Part shown: piece by piece, positions 46,937 through 56,146 of the stretch
Layout of the letters: every line of letters starts with the position of its first letter
Numbering within the stretch: position 1 is the stretch's first letter
Source: Nitrospirota bacterium
Lineage (GTDB): Bacteria; Nitrospirota; Nitrospiria; Nitrospirales; Nitrospiraceae
Length of the DNA stretch: 64,000 bases
Direction: 5' to 3'
NCBI GenBank assembly: GCA_030682135.1
Contig: JAUXQT010000100.1
Span: forward strand, 87,366-151,365
The notes under the pieces: model-generated
The model's database searches: none
Seen by the model: only the letters and a program-made list of their open reading frames with translations
Told to the model about the DNA's origin: nothing
Program-made: the position numbers and the translations under genes

Positions 46937-47863
46937 CTAAAGCCAATCCCGATGAGCCTTCTCCGCCCTTTCTCCCCACATTTCACTGAGGGGGATCTCG
47001 GTAAGCAGGTAGGCTCCCGGTTTACGTTGCGGAAGGGCGCGAGCAGCGGCGAGCATAACCTGGGCCGTCAGAACGGTCTCGTCAAAGCGCGCTTCCAATA
47101 GTAAATGGTGGTGTCCCAATCGTCCCGGAGGGCCCCGTCGATCAAGGACCACTCCCCGCCCTTCTTGTTCCAGCTCCGCGAGACTCTCAACGGGAAACAC
47201 CTGCGTCTCTTCCTGGAGAAAGAGCGGATCGGCGCGGATGGCTTGGGTGATCCTGTCTGCATCCGCCCCCTGCATCAATTCGACATAGACGTACCGCTGC
47301 AGTCGCCCATCGACAGCTCGGACTTCGGCACAGAGGGCATCTTTCACCCCGACCACGCTCCGGGCCATCGTGGTGTGGCGGAGACTGATGCCTGTGTGAT
47401 GCCGCGTCTCCGTCGATCCCCCAGGCGTCAATAGGGCAAACCATGAGCGGAACAACGAGAGGGCGCCGGGATCCCAGCCCGCCCCCACGATGGCCGAGGC
47501 TCCATGATGGAAGGCCACCTTGTGGATCGCGTTTTTATGGGCATGGAGCGCCTCTCCGTGCAGCGTGGCGCAGTCCACGACCGGAATTCCATGCTGAAGA
47601 ATCTGATACGCAATCTCCATGACGGCGTTCGTCGGCACGCAGATGAGTGCCGCGTCGACGTCCCTCGCCTGACCGATGTGGGTGGTCACTGGAATGGAGC
47701 GGAGGGTCTCCGGAAGCTTCCCCCCTGCACTAGCCGCTCGACGCACGATGGCCGCCACGCTGAGATCGTGGCTCAGGGAGATGAGTTCCGCGCAGACCTG
47801 CCCCACCTTGCCGAACCCGACAACTGCGAGACGGAGTGGTTTCAATGGTTCCATGGATAACAT
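46937..47863 (-). CDS. Diaminopimelate dehydrogenase-like oxidoreductase
   Basis: [49 protein letters not shown]. Confidence 0.75.
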   Translation of the reverse strand: MLSMEPLKPLRLAVVGFGKVGQVCAELISLSHDLSVAAIVRRAASAGGKLPETLRSIPVTTHIGQARDVDAALICVPTNAVMEIAYQILQHGIPVVDCATLHGEALHAHKNAIHKVAFHHGASAIVGAGWDPGALSLFRSWFALLTPGGSTETRHHTGISLRHTTMARSVVGVKDALCAEVRAVDGRLQRYVYVELMQGADADRITQAIRADPLFLQEETQVFPVESLAELEQEGRGVVLDRRGPPGRLGHHHLLLEARFDETVLTAQVMLAAARALPQRKPGAYLLTEIPLSEMWGERAEKAHRDWL

Positions 47864-47870
47864 CCTCTCC

Positions 47871-48431
47871 CTACTGCCAAAGAAGAATTTCCGGTGCCCG
47901 CCGTTGAACCGGCGGCGTCCCTCCCCTCGGATAGCCCGCGACAACGGGAAACACCGGCACATAGGCATCCGGGATGCCGAGACTTCGCTTGATCCTGGCC
48001 TGGTTCAACCAGGGTCGCGCAAACCCGATGGGACAGGTGCCCACGCCCATCGAGCAGGCCGCGAGCATCAGATTCTGCGCCGCGAGGGAACAGTCTTCTT
48101 TGCCGTTATGCGCATCCGGCTTTGCGCAGATGACGATGAGCGTCCCCGCCCGATGGAAGACATGGTAGTCGGAGCTGGAGATCATGTCGCGATACTTCGC
48201 GAGCGGAGAATCCGGTTTGAGCCGTCTCAGCACGTAAGCCTTGATGCGCTCGGACCAGGACGCGAGCTGCGTGGGATTCTGGATCACGACAAAGGCCCAG
48301 GGCTGTTCGTTCATCGAACTGGGAGCGTGGGTCGCGGCTTTGATGAGGGCTTCGACGGTCGCCTTATCGACCGGTTGATCGGTATAGGCCCGCACGGAGC
48401 GGCGGTTGTGGATCGCTTCCATCACATCCAT
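47871..48431 (-). CDS. Nitroreductase family protein
   Basis: MDVMEAIHNRRSVRAYTDQPVDKATVEALIKAATHAPSSMNEQPWAFVVI. Confidence 0.95.
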   Translation of the reverse strand: MDVMEAIHNRRSVRAYTDQPVDKATVEALIKAATHAPSSMNEQPWAFVVIQNPTQLASWSERIKAYVLRRLKPDSPLAKYRDMISSSDYHVFHRAGTLIVICAKPDAHNGKEDCSLAAQNLMLAACSMGVGTCPIGFARPWLNQARIKRSLGIPDAYVPVFPVVAGYPRGGTPPVQRRAPEILLWQ

Positions 48432-48488
48432 GGCATTTCCCCATGCTGGTGCGATGAGCGCAGTTCGAAGCCTCGCCAGATGCAGGCC

Positions 48489-48824
48489 CTACCAGAGACC
48501 AAAGTTCACGTCCCTGAAAGGGATCGTTTCCCATTGCTCCTGTTCCACATCCAAGATCGCGATTTCGAGATTCGACGGAAACACTCGCATCCCTTTCGGT
48601 CTGACCCAGGTATCCGACTTCAAGGACTTGAAGTACAAATGGGGTCTGGCTTGGGCATAGTCTCGCGCATGAAACAACTCCAGTAATCGCAACGCGTCGG
48701 CAAATGTCATCGTGTCCCCCTTCTGTATTCCAACCACCCTTGCCAGCTCTTCCAATGAGCAATCGGAATGCCGGACATCGATGATGAGCATTCGTTGAGT
48801 CTCGCCCCTCCCTTTGCAGAACAA
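48489..48824 (-). CDS. Hypothetical protein
   Basis: Globular-looking ORF, same strand as neighbours; no family recognised. Confidence 0.45.
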   Translation of the reverse strand: MFCKGRGETQRMLIIDVRHSDCSLEELARVVGIQKGDTMTFADALRLLELFHARDYAQARPHLYFKSLKSDTWVRPKGMRVFPSNLEIAILDVEQEQWETIPFRDVNFGLW

Positions 48825-49111
48825 TCACGGTGAGATCGGACCATTCCCGTGGATTCACAGATCGGGCAAGAAGGACGGCGGGTTAGAATTTCCTGGATTC
48901 TTGCGACCTTTCGCCACAGCAGGGTTGCTGCACCTGTAGCGGAGTTCCACAGAGATCGCCGCGATCCCTGGGTTCGCCAGTTTCAAACCCAGGAATTTCC
49001 TACCTGTGGACGGCGACTCGGCGGTTAGGCGACATGGCCCCGTTCTTGCCATAACCAGTCATGCGACACGTTTTGGGTTGAGGCTCAGCATACAGAAGGA
49101 AGGCTCTTGCT

Positions 49112-49450
49112 ATGAGAACAACGCTCTACTCTCTCGGCCTTGTTGTCGCCATGGGGCTCGTCACCCTGACGCCCCACTTCTCAACCGCCTCGACAGAGAC
49201 CATCCAGCGGATGGTGCGAGGAACAGTGATGGCCACAAATACTACCGCCGATCCTCAGACGATCGTGGTGAAAGTTATGCTGCCCAATAAGGAAGAGTTG
49301 ATTGTGGGGGCTCGTGTCCCGGCAGACACCAGGATCACGCGGGGCACCAGAGCTACAGGGTTGGCCAACCTCAAGGTGGGAGAAGCCGCCGAGATGACAT
49401 ATCTGAAATCGCCGGATGGTTTGATTGCACGATCCATTCATGTTCATTAA
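49112..49450 (+). CDS. Exported hypothetical protein
   Basis: Signal peptide, RBS (gaaggaag), beta-rich mature part. Confidence 0.65.
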   Translation: MRTTLYSLGLVVAMGLVTLTPHFSTASTETIQRMVRGTVMATNTTADPQTIVVKVMLPNKEELIVGARVPADTRITRGTRATGLANLKVGEAAEMTYLKSPDGLIARSIHVH

Positions 49451-49463
49451 CCAAGGAGCGGCT

Positions 49464-50117
49464 ATGTCGACTCGGTGCCACCTGTCCTCTTTCCATTTCT
49501 GGCTCTGCCTGCTTGTGGTTGCAGTGCTGTCCGGCTGTGCAAGCCGCAAGATCGTCACGTCGGTAGAGGACCAGAGTTTTGTCTCAGGACCGGCCCCCCA
49601 AGCCCAAGCGCCTGTGGCTGAGGCAACGGTCCCCCCGCCAACTCCAATAGAAGCAGCAAAAGCGGAGCCAACACCGGTCCAGGTTGATAAAGCGGTCCCC
49701 CCGCCTGCGGTGAAAGAAGCGCGGGTCGTGGAACAACCGATCGCTCCGGCGCCTCCTTCGCAACCTCCGGCCCCTGCTGCCAGGCCGATACAGGAACTAT
49801 CTGATATCTTCTTCGATTTCGACCGGTTTTCGATTCGCGATGACGCTCGAGCCGGACTCGAAGCCAATGCCGGTCTCCTGAAGTCACCATCCGGCGAGAA
49901 GGTCCTGATTGAGGGCCACTGCGACGAGCGAGGCACAAGTGCCTATAACCTGGTTCTGGGCGAGCGCCGGGCGCAGGCAGTCGTCCAGTATCTCCGGGAC
50001 CTCGGAGTTCCCGCCTCACAGATGCAGATCACCAGTTACGGGAAAGAACGCCCCTTTTGCACGGAGCATAGCGAAGCCTGTTGGCAATCCAATCGGCGAG
50101 CTCACTTCACCAGATAG
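49464..50117 (+). CDS. OmpA/Pal-family lipoprotein
   Basis: LSGCASRK lipobox; DIFFDFDRFSIRDDAR; IEGHCDERGTSAYNLVLGERRAQAV. Confidence 0.92.
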   Translation: MSTRCHLSSFHFWLCLLVVAVLSGCASRKIVTSVEDQSFVSGPAPQAQAPVAEATVPPPTPIEAAKAEPTPVQVDKAVPPPAVKEARVVEQPIAPAPPSQPPAPAARPIQELSDIFFDFDRFSIRDDARAGLEANAGLLKSPSGEKVLIEGHCDERGTSAYNLVLGERRAQAVVQYLRDLGVPASQMQITSYGKERPFCTEHSEACWQSNRRAHFTR

Positions 50118-50185
50118 TCAGTGCGCTAGTGAGAAGCCAGCCTGAGAAACGGCCATCGAGAATTCTTGAATGTAAGGAGGGTCCT

Positions 50186-50812
50186 GTGAAGAGACATCGG
50201 ACGCTGCTCATATGCGTGATCGGTCTTATGGCCATGGCGGGATGCGCCGGAGCGGGCGAAGTCATTCCGCTCCAGATCCATCCCATCGTGATGAAGTCCG
50301 AGGCGATTTCGAAACCGACTCCCGCTCTTCGTGTAGCGGTAGGACCGTTCGAAGACGGTCGGAGCCATAAAACCGGCCTTGGAGTCCGGACACACCTCTG
50401 GGGCGGTGTCAGCTATTTCGATGTCCCCGGAGGGAACCCCGCCGACGTGGTCGCCCAGGCCCTGACCGACTACCTGACCGCCAAGGGCTGGCAGGTGACC
50501 AAGCGAGGAGGCGACGACAAGGGAACCGATGTCGTGCTCACGGGAAAAATCCTCGACATTGGAGTCCACGCGAAGAGTCGGGTCGGTTTCACCGAGATGA
50601 CGACGAAGTCGAAGCTCGCATTACAAGTACAGAACGTCGCGGACGGGAGCACGATCCGTATGACCCTGAACGGGAGCGGAGCAGACGATGTCTTCTGGTT
50701 CGATCCTGAAGACGCCCAAGCGCTGATGAATGACGTCTTGACCGATAGCTTCGGCAAGTTGGTCCAGGATACGACGGTCGAGAATAAACAGTTACGGGTG
50801 AAAAACCCATAA
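50186..50812 (+). CDS. Exported lipoprotein, YajG-like
   Basis: GTG start; MAMAGCAGA lipobox; VGPFEDGR...DVVAQALTDYLTAKGWQV. Confidence 0.7.
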   Translation: MKRHRTLLICVIGLMAMAGCAGAGEVIPLQIHPIVMKSEAISKPTPALRVAVGPFEDGRSHKTGLGVRTHLWGGVSYFDVPGGNPADVVAQALTDYLTAKGWQVTKRGGDDKGTDVVLTGKILDIGVHAKSRVGFTEMTTKSKLALQVQNVADGSTIRMTLNGSGADDVFWFDPEDAQALMNDVLTDSFGKLVQDTTVENKQLRVKNP

Positions 50813-50846
50813 TAAAACGAGTTGCTTCTAGCCAAGGAGGGCTCCG

Positions 50847-51314
50847 ATGAAAGTCCAAGATATCATGACCAGCGATGTGCACTGTTGCGGTCCAGACACG
50901 AATTTGGCTGCCGCCGCGAAAAGGATGTGGGACAGCGACTGTGGGGCCTTGCCCATCCTGAACGTTGAGGGTCAGGTGATGGGCATGATCACGGATCGCG
51001 ACATCTGCATGGCCGCAGCCACCAAAAATAAACCGGCGTCGGACATTACTGCCTGGGAAACAGTGTCCGGAAAGGCTCACACCTGCCACCTGTCCGATGA
51101 TGTCCATACAGCCCTGGACATCATGAAACGGGAAAAAGTCCGACGGCTCCCTGTCGTGGATGAAGACGGGGTGCTCCAAGGCATCGTCGCCATGAACGAT
51201 TTTGTCCTCCTCGCCGGAGAGGCGAAAGGGGGAAAGGCCCCGGCTCTCTCCTACGAAGATGTCGTGCGGACAATGAAGGCAATCAGCGCGCACCGAGTGC
51301 TAGTGGGAATCTAA
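50847..51314 (+). CDS. CBS-domain protein
   Basis: KVQDIMTSDVHCCGPDTNLAAAAKRMWDSDCGALPIL; two CBS motifs. Confidence 0.95.
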   Translation: MKVQDIMTSDVHCCGPDTNLAAAAKRMWDSDCGALPILNVEGQVMGMITDRDICMAAATKNKPASDITAWETVSGKAHTCHLSDDVHTALDIMKREKVRRLPVVDEDGVLQGIVAMNDFVLLAGEAKGGKAPALSYEDVVRTMKAISAHRVLVGI

Positions 51315-51324
51315 CCGGACCGTT

Positions 51325-51387
51325 CTGAGCGCTGAGTTCTGGTTTATTTCAAACTCAGAACTTCCAAATCAGCACTCAACACTTAGC
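51325..51387. repeat. Heptad-phased palindrome
   Basis: GAGCGCT GAGTTCT GGTTTAT ... ACTCAGA ACTTCCA AATCAGC ACTCAAC ACTTAGC. Confidence 0.6.
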
Positions 51388-51400
51388 CTTCTGAGGCATC

Positions 51401-53128
51401 ATGTATCGTCGTGTCATGGCTTTCGACTTCGACGGCACGCTCGCCGTCAACGGAATGGTGCCTGCCGAGGTTGAAATAGCGCTGAAACAATGTCGCGACA
51501 GCGGCCACGTGCTGTTTCTGGTCACAGGGCGCCGCTACGAGACCGTGGCCCTGGGCAGCCTCGGAGATCTCTTTGCCGGCATCGTCTGGGAAAACGGCGC
51601 GGTTCTGACCCATACCACGAGTGGTGAGACCTATCTCCCCTTTGGCCAGCTCGATGCGCGATTGCTCAAGGCCATCGAAGAAGCCGGCATTCCATTCGAG
51701 CGGGGACTCGCCATTGCCGCCACCTGGACCCCCCATGACCAGGCCCTGTGGGGAATCCTGCGCTCACACGGCGGCAGTACCTCGATCGAGTACAACAAAA
51801 ACGCAGTCATGGTCCTGCCACCAGGGGCGACGAAAGGGACCGGCCTCGAACGGCTTCTTGCCTTGTGCGGTCTCTCGCCCAGAAACCTCGCAGCGTTCGG
51901 CGATGCAGAAAACGATCTCTCGATGCTGACCCTGGCCGAGGTCTCGGTGGCCGTGGCGGACGCCGTTCCCGCCGTCATCGAAACGTCCGATGTGCTGGCC
52001 ACAGCCCCTGGCCCTCAAGGGGTCCTTGAAATTCTCAAGCAATATCCGCTCGGCGGAAAATTTCTGGATATCCCGCTCAAACGCGAGCGGCCGATCCTGC
52101 TTGGGCAGACTGAGTCCGGCGCAGTCATTAACATCCCTGCGGCGCAGCTGGCCGGGCGCAATCTGGGGGTCTTCGGCAACTCCGCCACCGGCAAGTCCTG
52201 GATGGTCGGCTTGATCGCGGAAGGGCTCCATCACGAAGACTATCAGGTCCTCCTGATCGATCCCGAAGGAGACTTCCGCGGACTGCGCGTTCTGCCGCGC
52301 TTCGTATCGGTCAGCGGTGACCGGGCCACCCTCCCTCCTCCGTCCGCCGTGGTCTCGCTCCTCGACGAGGGAGGCGTGTCGCTGGTCCTCGACCTGAGCC
52401 AATATCCCATCGGTTCGCGAAGCCACTATCTTGCCGAACTGCTGCGTGCCTTGCGCCCCGTGCGCGAACGCAAGTTCCGGCCCCATTGGATCGTGCTGGA
52501 CGAAGCGCAGGAGTTCCTCTTTGAAGGAAGCGAGGTGACAGCGCTGCTCCGTCCCATGCTGGAGGCTGGCGGCTTGGCCTTCGTCTCCTATCGCCCGGAT
52601 CGCCTCAGCAAGTCGGTGCTCACCTCGCTCCACCACCTGCTCTTGACCAGGATCACGGACAGTCAGCTCGGGGACTGCCTCAAAACCCACTGTGCCGTCT
52701 GCGGCGTCCAGCATGCGACCCTCGATCAAATCCCCATGGGCAGCGCCCTACTCTGCAGTGGCGAAATCGTTCGCATGCGCCCGGCCATCAGACGCGTGCC
52801 GCATGTCCGTCACCTTTACAAATATCTCGATGTGCCTCTCCCGCCAGGGAAACGATTCTCCTTCCGAAACGAGAAAGGCCATCTAGGGATAGAAGCGGCC
52901 AGTTTGTACGAACTGTCCCGCCTAATTCCGACCCTCCCGCTGGAGAGCCTCGAATACCACGATCATCGAGAAGATTTTGTGAAATGGGCCGACTGTACGC
53001 TTGGAGATGGAGGACTTGCCGCGCGTCTCCGCAAAGTGGCGAATCGCCACTATCAGGGAGCAGAACTCCGGGAGGCGCTCAGTCAGGTTGTCTCAACCCA
53101 CTATGAAGAACTCCGACAACTCAAATAA
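51401..53128 (+). CDS. HAD-IIB hydrolase fused to HerA-like/DUF87 ATPase domain
   Basis: FDFDGTLAVNG..., AFGDAENDLSML (HAD); GVFGNSATGKSWMVGLIAEG (Walker A), HWIVLDEAQEFLF (Walker B). Confidence 0.88.
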   Translation: MYRRVMAFDFDGTLAVNGMVPAEVEIALKQCRDSGHVLFLVTGRRYETVALGSLGDLFAGIVWENGAVLTHTTSGETYLPFGQLDARLLKAIEEAGIPFERGLAIAATWTPHDQALWGILRSHGGSTSIEYNKNAVMVLPPGATKGTGLERLLALCGLSPRNLAAFGDAENDLSMLTLAEVSVAVADAVPAVIETSDVLATAPGPQGVLEILKQYPLGGKFLDIPLKRERPILLGQTESGAVINIPAAQLAGRNLGVFGNSATGKSWMVGLIAEGLHHEDYQVLLIDPEGDFRGLRVLPRFVSVSGDRATLPPPSAVVSLLDEGGVSLVLDLSQYPIGSRSHYLAELLRALRPVRERKFRPHWIVLDEAQEFLFEGSEVTALLRPMLEAGGLAFVSYRPDRLSKSVLTSLHHLLLTRITDSQLGDCLKTHCAVCGVQHATLDQIPMGSALLCSGEIVRMRPAIRRVPHVRHLYKYLDVPLPPGKRFSFRNEKGHLGIEAASLYELSRLIPTLPLESLEYHDHREDFVKWADCTLGDGGLAARLRKVANRHYQGAELREALSQVVSTHYEELRQLK

Positions 53129-53368
53129 CACCCAGGTAGCGGTCGGTTCAGAGATCGCCCTCGGCAGTGAATCGAATAGATGCTGTCGCCTATTGCAACA
53201 GTCGTATTTTTCAAGTTGAGGCATCTTGCTCAATTAGACGGAGGGGCAGCCGCCTCCGTGTGGTCTCACGAGCGCCAATTCCCTGTGCGATCAAGGCTCT
53301 CATTGAACCAGCTTATCCATGGTCTCCCGGCATGGCGCTTGCTGATTATCCTTTCGAGCGACGACGTC

Positions 53369-53695
53369 ATGAGGCACCAGATGACTCCTGAGAAAATCGT
53401 GGCAGAGCCGGTCCTCCAAATGAGTCCCACTTCACACGCAGAAGCCTCCATGGCGACGCGCATTCTTCCCGTATGCTGTGTCTGCGGACTTATTCGCGAC
53501 GATACAGGCTCTCTGCCTGGTCGCAGGTCCCGGGTCTCGTGGAGACTGTATCGACGCATACACAACGCACGGTCAACCGAACGTCTCTTGACCCATGGCT
53601 ATTGTCCCGCTGGTTTCCTCCAGGCCCAGGACAACATGAGAGCATTCTTCAAAGAACAAAGGGAGCGTGACGATGACACAAGCTCATCCTTCTAA
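53369..53695 (+). CDS. Small CxxC-IRDD...HGYCP motif protein
   Basis: LPVCCVCGLIRDDTG...W..Y....STERLLTHGYCPAGFLQAQ resembles the Cys motif often C-terminal to bacterial PAS sensors; start uncertain. Confidence 0.5.
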   Translation: MRHQMTPEKIVAEPVLQMSPTSHAEASMATRILPVCCVCGLIRDDTGSLPGRRSRVSWRLYRRIHNARSTERLLTHGYCPAGFLQAQDNMRAFFKEQRERDDDTSSSF

Positions 53696-54230
53696 GAGTC
53701 GTTCTGTTTTCGATTCCATACGTTGGGGCCTTGTAGGTCTGGCCGTTCTTCTGGCCTCCGGCTGTGCCACCACGAAAGATCTCGACACGCTCCGGGCTCA
53801 ACTGAACGATCAAGTGGCGTCAGCGCGGAGCGATGCGGCGCAATCCCGCCAAGCCGTCGATGCCTTGAAAACGGACGTCATATTGCTCAAGTCCCTCGGC
53901 GTCGCGGTGGACAGCCTCAAGAGCCGCCTGGATGTCGCGCAAGCAATGCTGCAGGGGTTGCAGACTGAAAGCGACTCTCACCGGACGACCCTCGGTAATC
54001 TGCGGGTCGACTTCAAGGAATTCAGAGTCGCGCACGAAGGCGTCGCCAGAGAAACCGACCGGCTTCGTATGAGCGTCGGCTCTCTGGAGCAAGGCCTGAT
54101 GCACCAGCTTCAAATGGAAGTGACGCTCGCCCGGGAACGGATCAAGCAACTGGAGCAGGTGATCGAGAGCCTGCAGAAGAGCGGTCCCGCCGACAAAGGC
54201 AGGGAGGGGACTGCGCCGCCGAAACTATGA
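53667..54230 (+). CDS. Coiled-coil lipoprotein
   Basis: LLASGCATTKDLDTLRAQLNDQV lipobox followed by coiled coil. Confidence 0.75.
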   Translation: MTMTQAHPSKSRSVFDSIRWGLVGLAVLLASGCATTKDLDTLRAQLNDQVASARSDAAQSRQAVDALKTDVILLKSLGVAVDSLKSRLDVAQAMLQGLQTESDSHRTTLGNLRVDFKEFRVAHEGVARETDRLRMSVGSLEQGLMHQLQMEVTLARERIKQLEQVIESLQKSGPADKGREGTAPPKL

Positions 54231-54285
54231 AGAGTCGTCACTGTGCCATCACCCGCGCTCACGCGCGCAACAAAGGAGGAGTTCC

Positions 54286-54486
54286 ATGTCCGTCGCGAAA
54301 ATCATTGAGATCAGTTCAGAATCATCGAAGAGTTTCGAAGATGCCATTCAGAGCGGAATCACCCGGGCAGCCAAGACCATACACGGCATCAAATCGGCTT
54401 GGGTCAAGGAGCAACATGTGGTGGTCGACAACAGCAAGGTCGTCTTGTATCGCGTGGACCTGAAAGTCACGTTCGTACTGGATTAG
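54286..54486 (+). CDS. Dodecin
   Basis: MSVAKIIEISSESSKSFEDAIQSGITRAAKTIHGIKSAWVKEQHVVVD...YRVDLKVTFVLD. Confidence 0.95.
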   Translation: MSVAKIIEISSESSKSFEDAIQSGITRAAKTIHGIKSAWVKEQHVVVDNSKVVLYRVDLKVTFVLD

Positions 54487-54492
54487 CGAGTC

Positions 54493-55242
54493 ATGAAAAT
54501 GACCGAGCAAGACGAGCGGAGGTTCGAAGTTCGAGGTTCGAGGTTTTCGGAACGTCCAACCAAGAACTTCGAACTTCGGACCGTTCGACGCAGGGCTTTT
54601 CCCCTTGCGCTACTGCTTGTTGCCCTGATGGGCACCGTCGCGTTCGGCGCGTCGGGCCAGCCCACAGAGTCCCCCACTGAGGCGGTCCGCACGACGATTA
54701 CTGAAGTCTTCCGCATCCTCGAAGACGAGAAACTCAAAGATCCGGCCAAGCTCATCCCGCGCCGGCATATGCTGGAAGAGGTCATCGCGTCCCACTTCGA
54801 CTATACCGAAATGTCGAAGCGGGCGCTTGCGGCCAACTGGAACCCACTCACGGCCATTGAGCGGACCGAGTTCGTCGAACTCTTCAAGAGCTTTCTGTCC
54901 GACCGCTATGCCGAAAAGATCGAAGGGTATTCGGGAGAACAGGTACACTATCTCTCCGAACGGATCGAGGGAAACTATGCGGAGGTGCGGACCGAGCTAC
55001 GGTCGAGCAAAGTCGAAATCCCGATGGATTACCGCCTGCACATGAAAGAAGGGACCTGGCATGCCTACGATATCATCGCGGACGGAGTCAGCCTGGTGAA
55101 GAATTACCGCAGCCAGTTCGACAAAATCATCCGCTCCGACTCCTACCAGGAGCTCGTCCGCCGGCTGCGTGAGCGCACCGTCGGCGAGGACAAGAAAAAG
55201 AAGGCAGCGTTCACAGAAAGACTCCACGGCCACGCTGCCTGA
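54493..55242 (+). CDS. MlaC/Ttg2D-family ABC transporter substrate-binding protein
   Basis: HFDYTEMSKRALAANWNPLTAIERTEFVELFKSFLSDRYAEKIEGYSGE; YDIIADGVSLVKNYRSQFDKII. Confidence 0.92.
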   Translation: MKMTEQDERRFEVRGSRFSERPTKNFELRTVRRRAFPLALLLVALMGTVAFGASGQPTESPTEAVRTTITEVFRILEDEKLKDPAKLIPRRHMLEEVIASHFDYTEMSKRALAANWNPLTAIERTEFVELFKSFLSDRYAEKIEGYSGEQVHYLSERIEGNYAEVRTELRSSKVEIPMDYRLHMKEGTWHAYDIIADGVSLVKNYRSQFDKIIRSDSYQELVRRLRERTVGEDKKKKAAFTERLHGHAA

Positions 55243-55580
55243 CAATTGACCTTTCGCCGAGTGCGGTTATCTTATAAGTGAGCGGAGGCCTCGGTGAGAG
55301 GAACATTCAAGGGAATCGAGGTCGAACGCAGGGGTGGTGAGCAGGCCCGCCGACGGGTGGGAAGCCTAAAGCTCCTCCAAGACCTCCACAATAAGCACAG
55401 AGCTCTCTGACCCGCCTCCGCTCCGATTTTTTCATTCCCTACCTCGAAAGCTCCCCGGCACACGAACTCTAATTCATGGTGTGGTTTTCATGAGACCTAT
55501 TCATCGTAGGTCGTCATCTGTGGGAGGGCTGCGCGTACTTAGGAGGGATTGAGTAGGAGTGGCAGAAGACTCAATTTCCC

Positions 55581-55707
55581 GCAGGATGCTCAAACAGTTC
55601 GTCCAGCAAGGCAGGAGGCGAGTCGAAACCGGAGGCGTACCCTCGGGGGTACGTTGAGGATTTCGATGAGCCGAGAACGAAGCTGGCGGACGGTTTCAGC
55701 ATCCTGC
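55581..55707. repeat. Family F2 repeat
   Basis: GCAGGATGCTCAAACAGTTCGTCCAGC...GCTGGCGGACGGTTTCAGCATCCTGC. Confidence 0.85.
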
Positions 55708-56068
55708 TAAAAAACGGCCCGCTCTTGTGTGGAACGCCAAACCTGCCTTCCGACCAGAGTGACGTTCAGCAATCCTTCAGTCGCCCTCGCTGATTGCCCC
55801 GCGCTTCAATCTTCGCTTAGACTCGCATCTACGGTCGTGCCTAATGGCACCGATGATCGATAGCGCGTCCCTCGAACCGCCACCCCGCAATTGAAGCAGG
55901 AGCGGCGCCCTTTGCACGCTGGCTGCACAAGAGCGGGTCAAACTCGAACCAGGCTGCCGACCCATCTAAGCTTCATTCACCTCCCTCAATTTCTGGATAA
56001 CCATTCTCTCCTCAAAATCAACGAACCCATGACGTCCAAATGATGCAACAGGCTGCAGAAAAGCTCAG

Positions 56069-56146
56069 AACGATGAACAGGGAACGCTGAAGTGCAAATG
56101 GCGTCTTTGTTCATCATTCATCGCTCATAGTTCATAGTTCAACGTT
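56069..56146. repeat. Heptad-phased palindrome at malic enzyme 3' end
   Basis: TTCATCA TTCATCG CTCATAG TTCATAG TTCAACG versus upstream GAACGATGAACAGGGAACGCTGAA. Confidence 0.7.
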
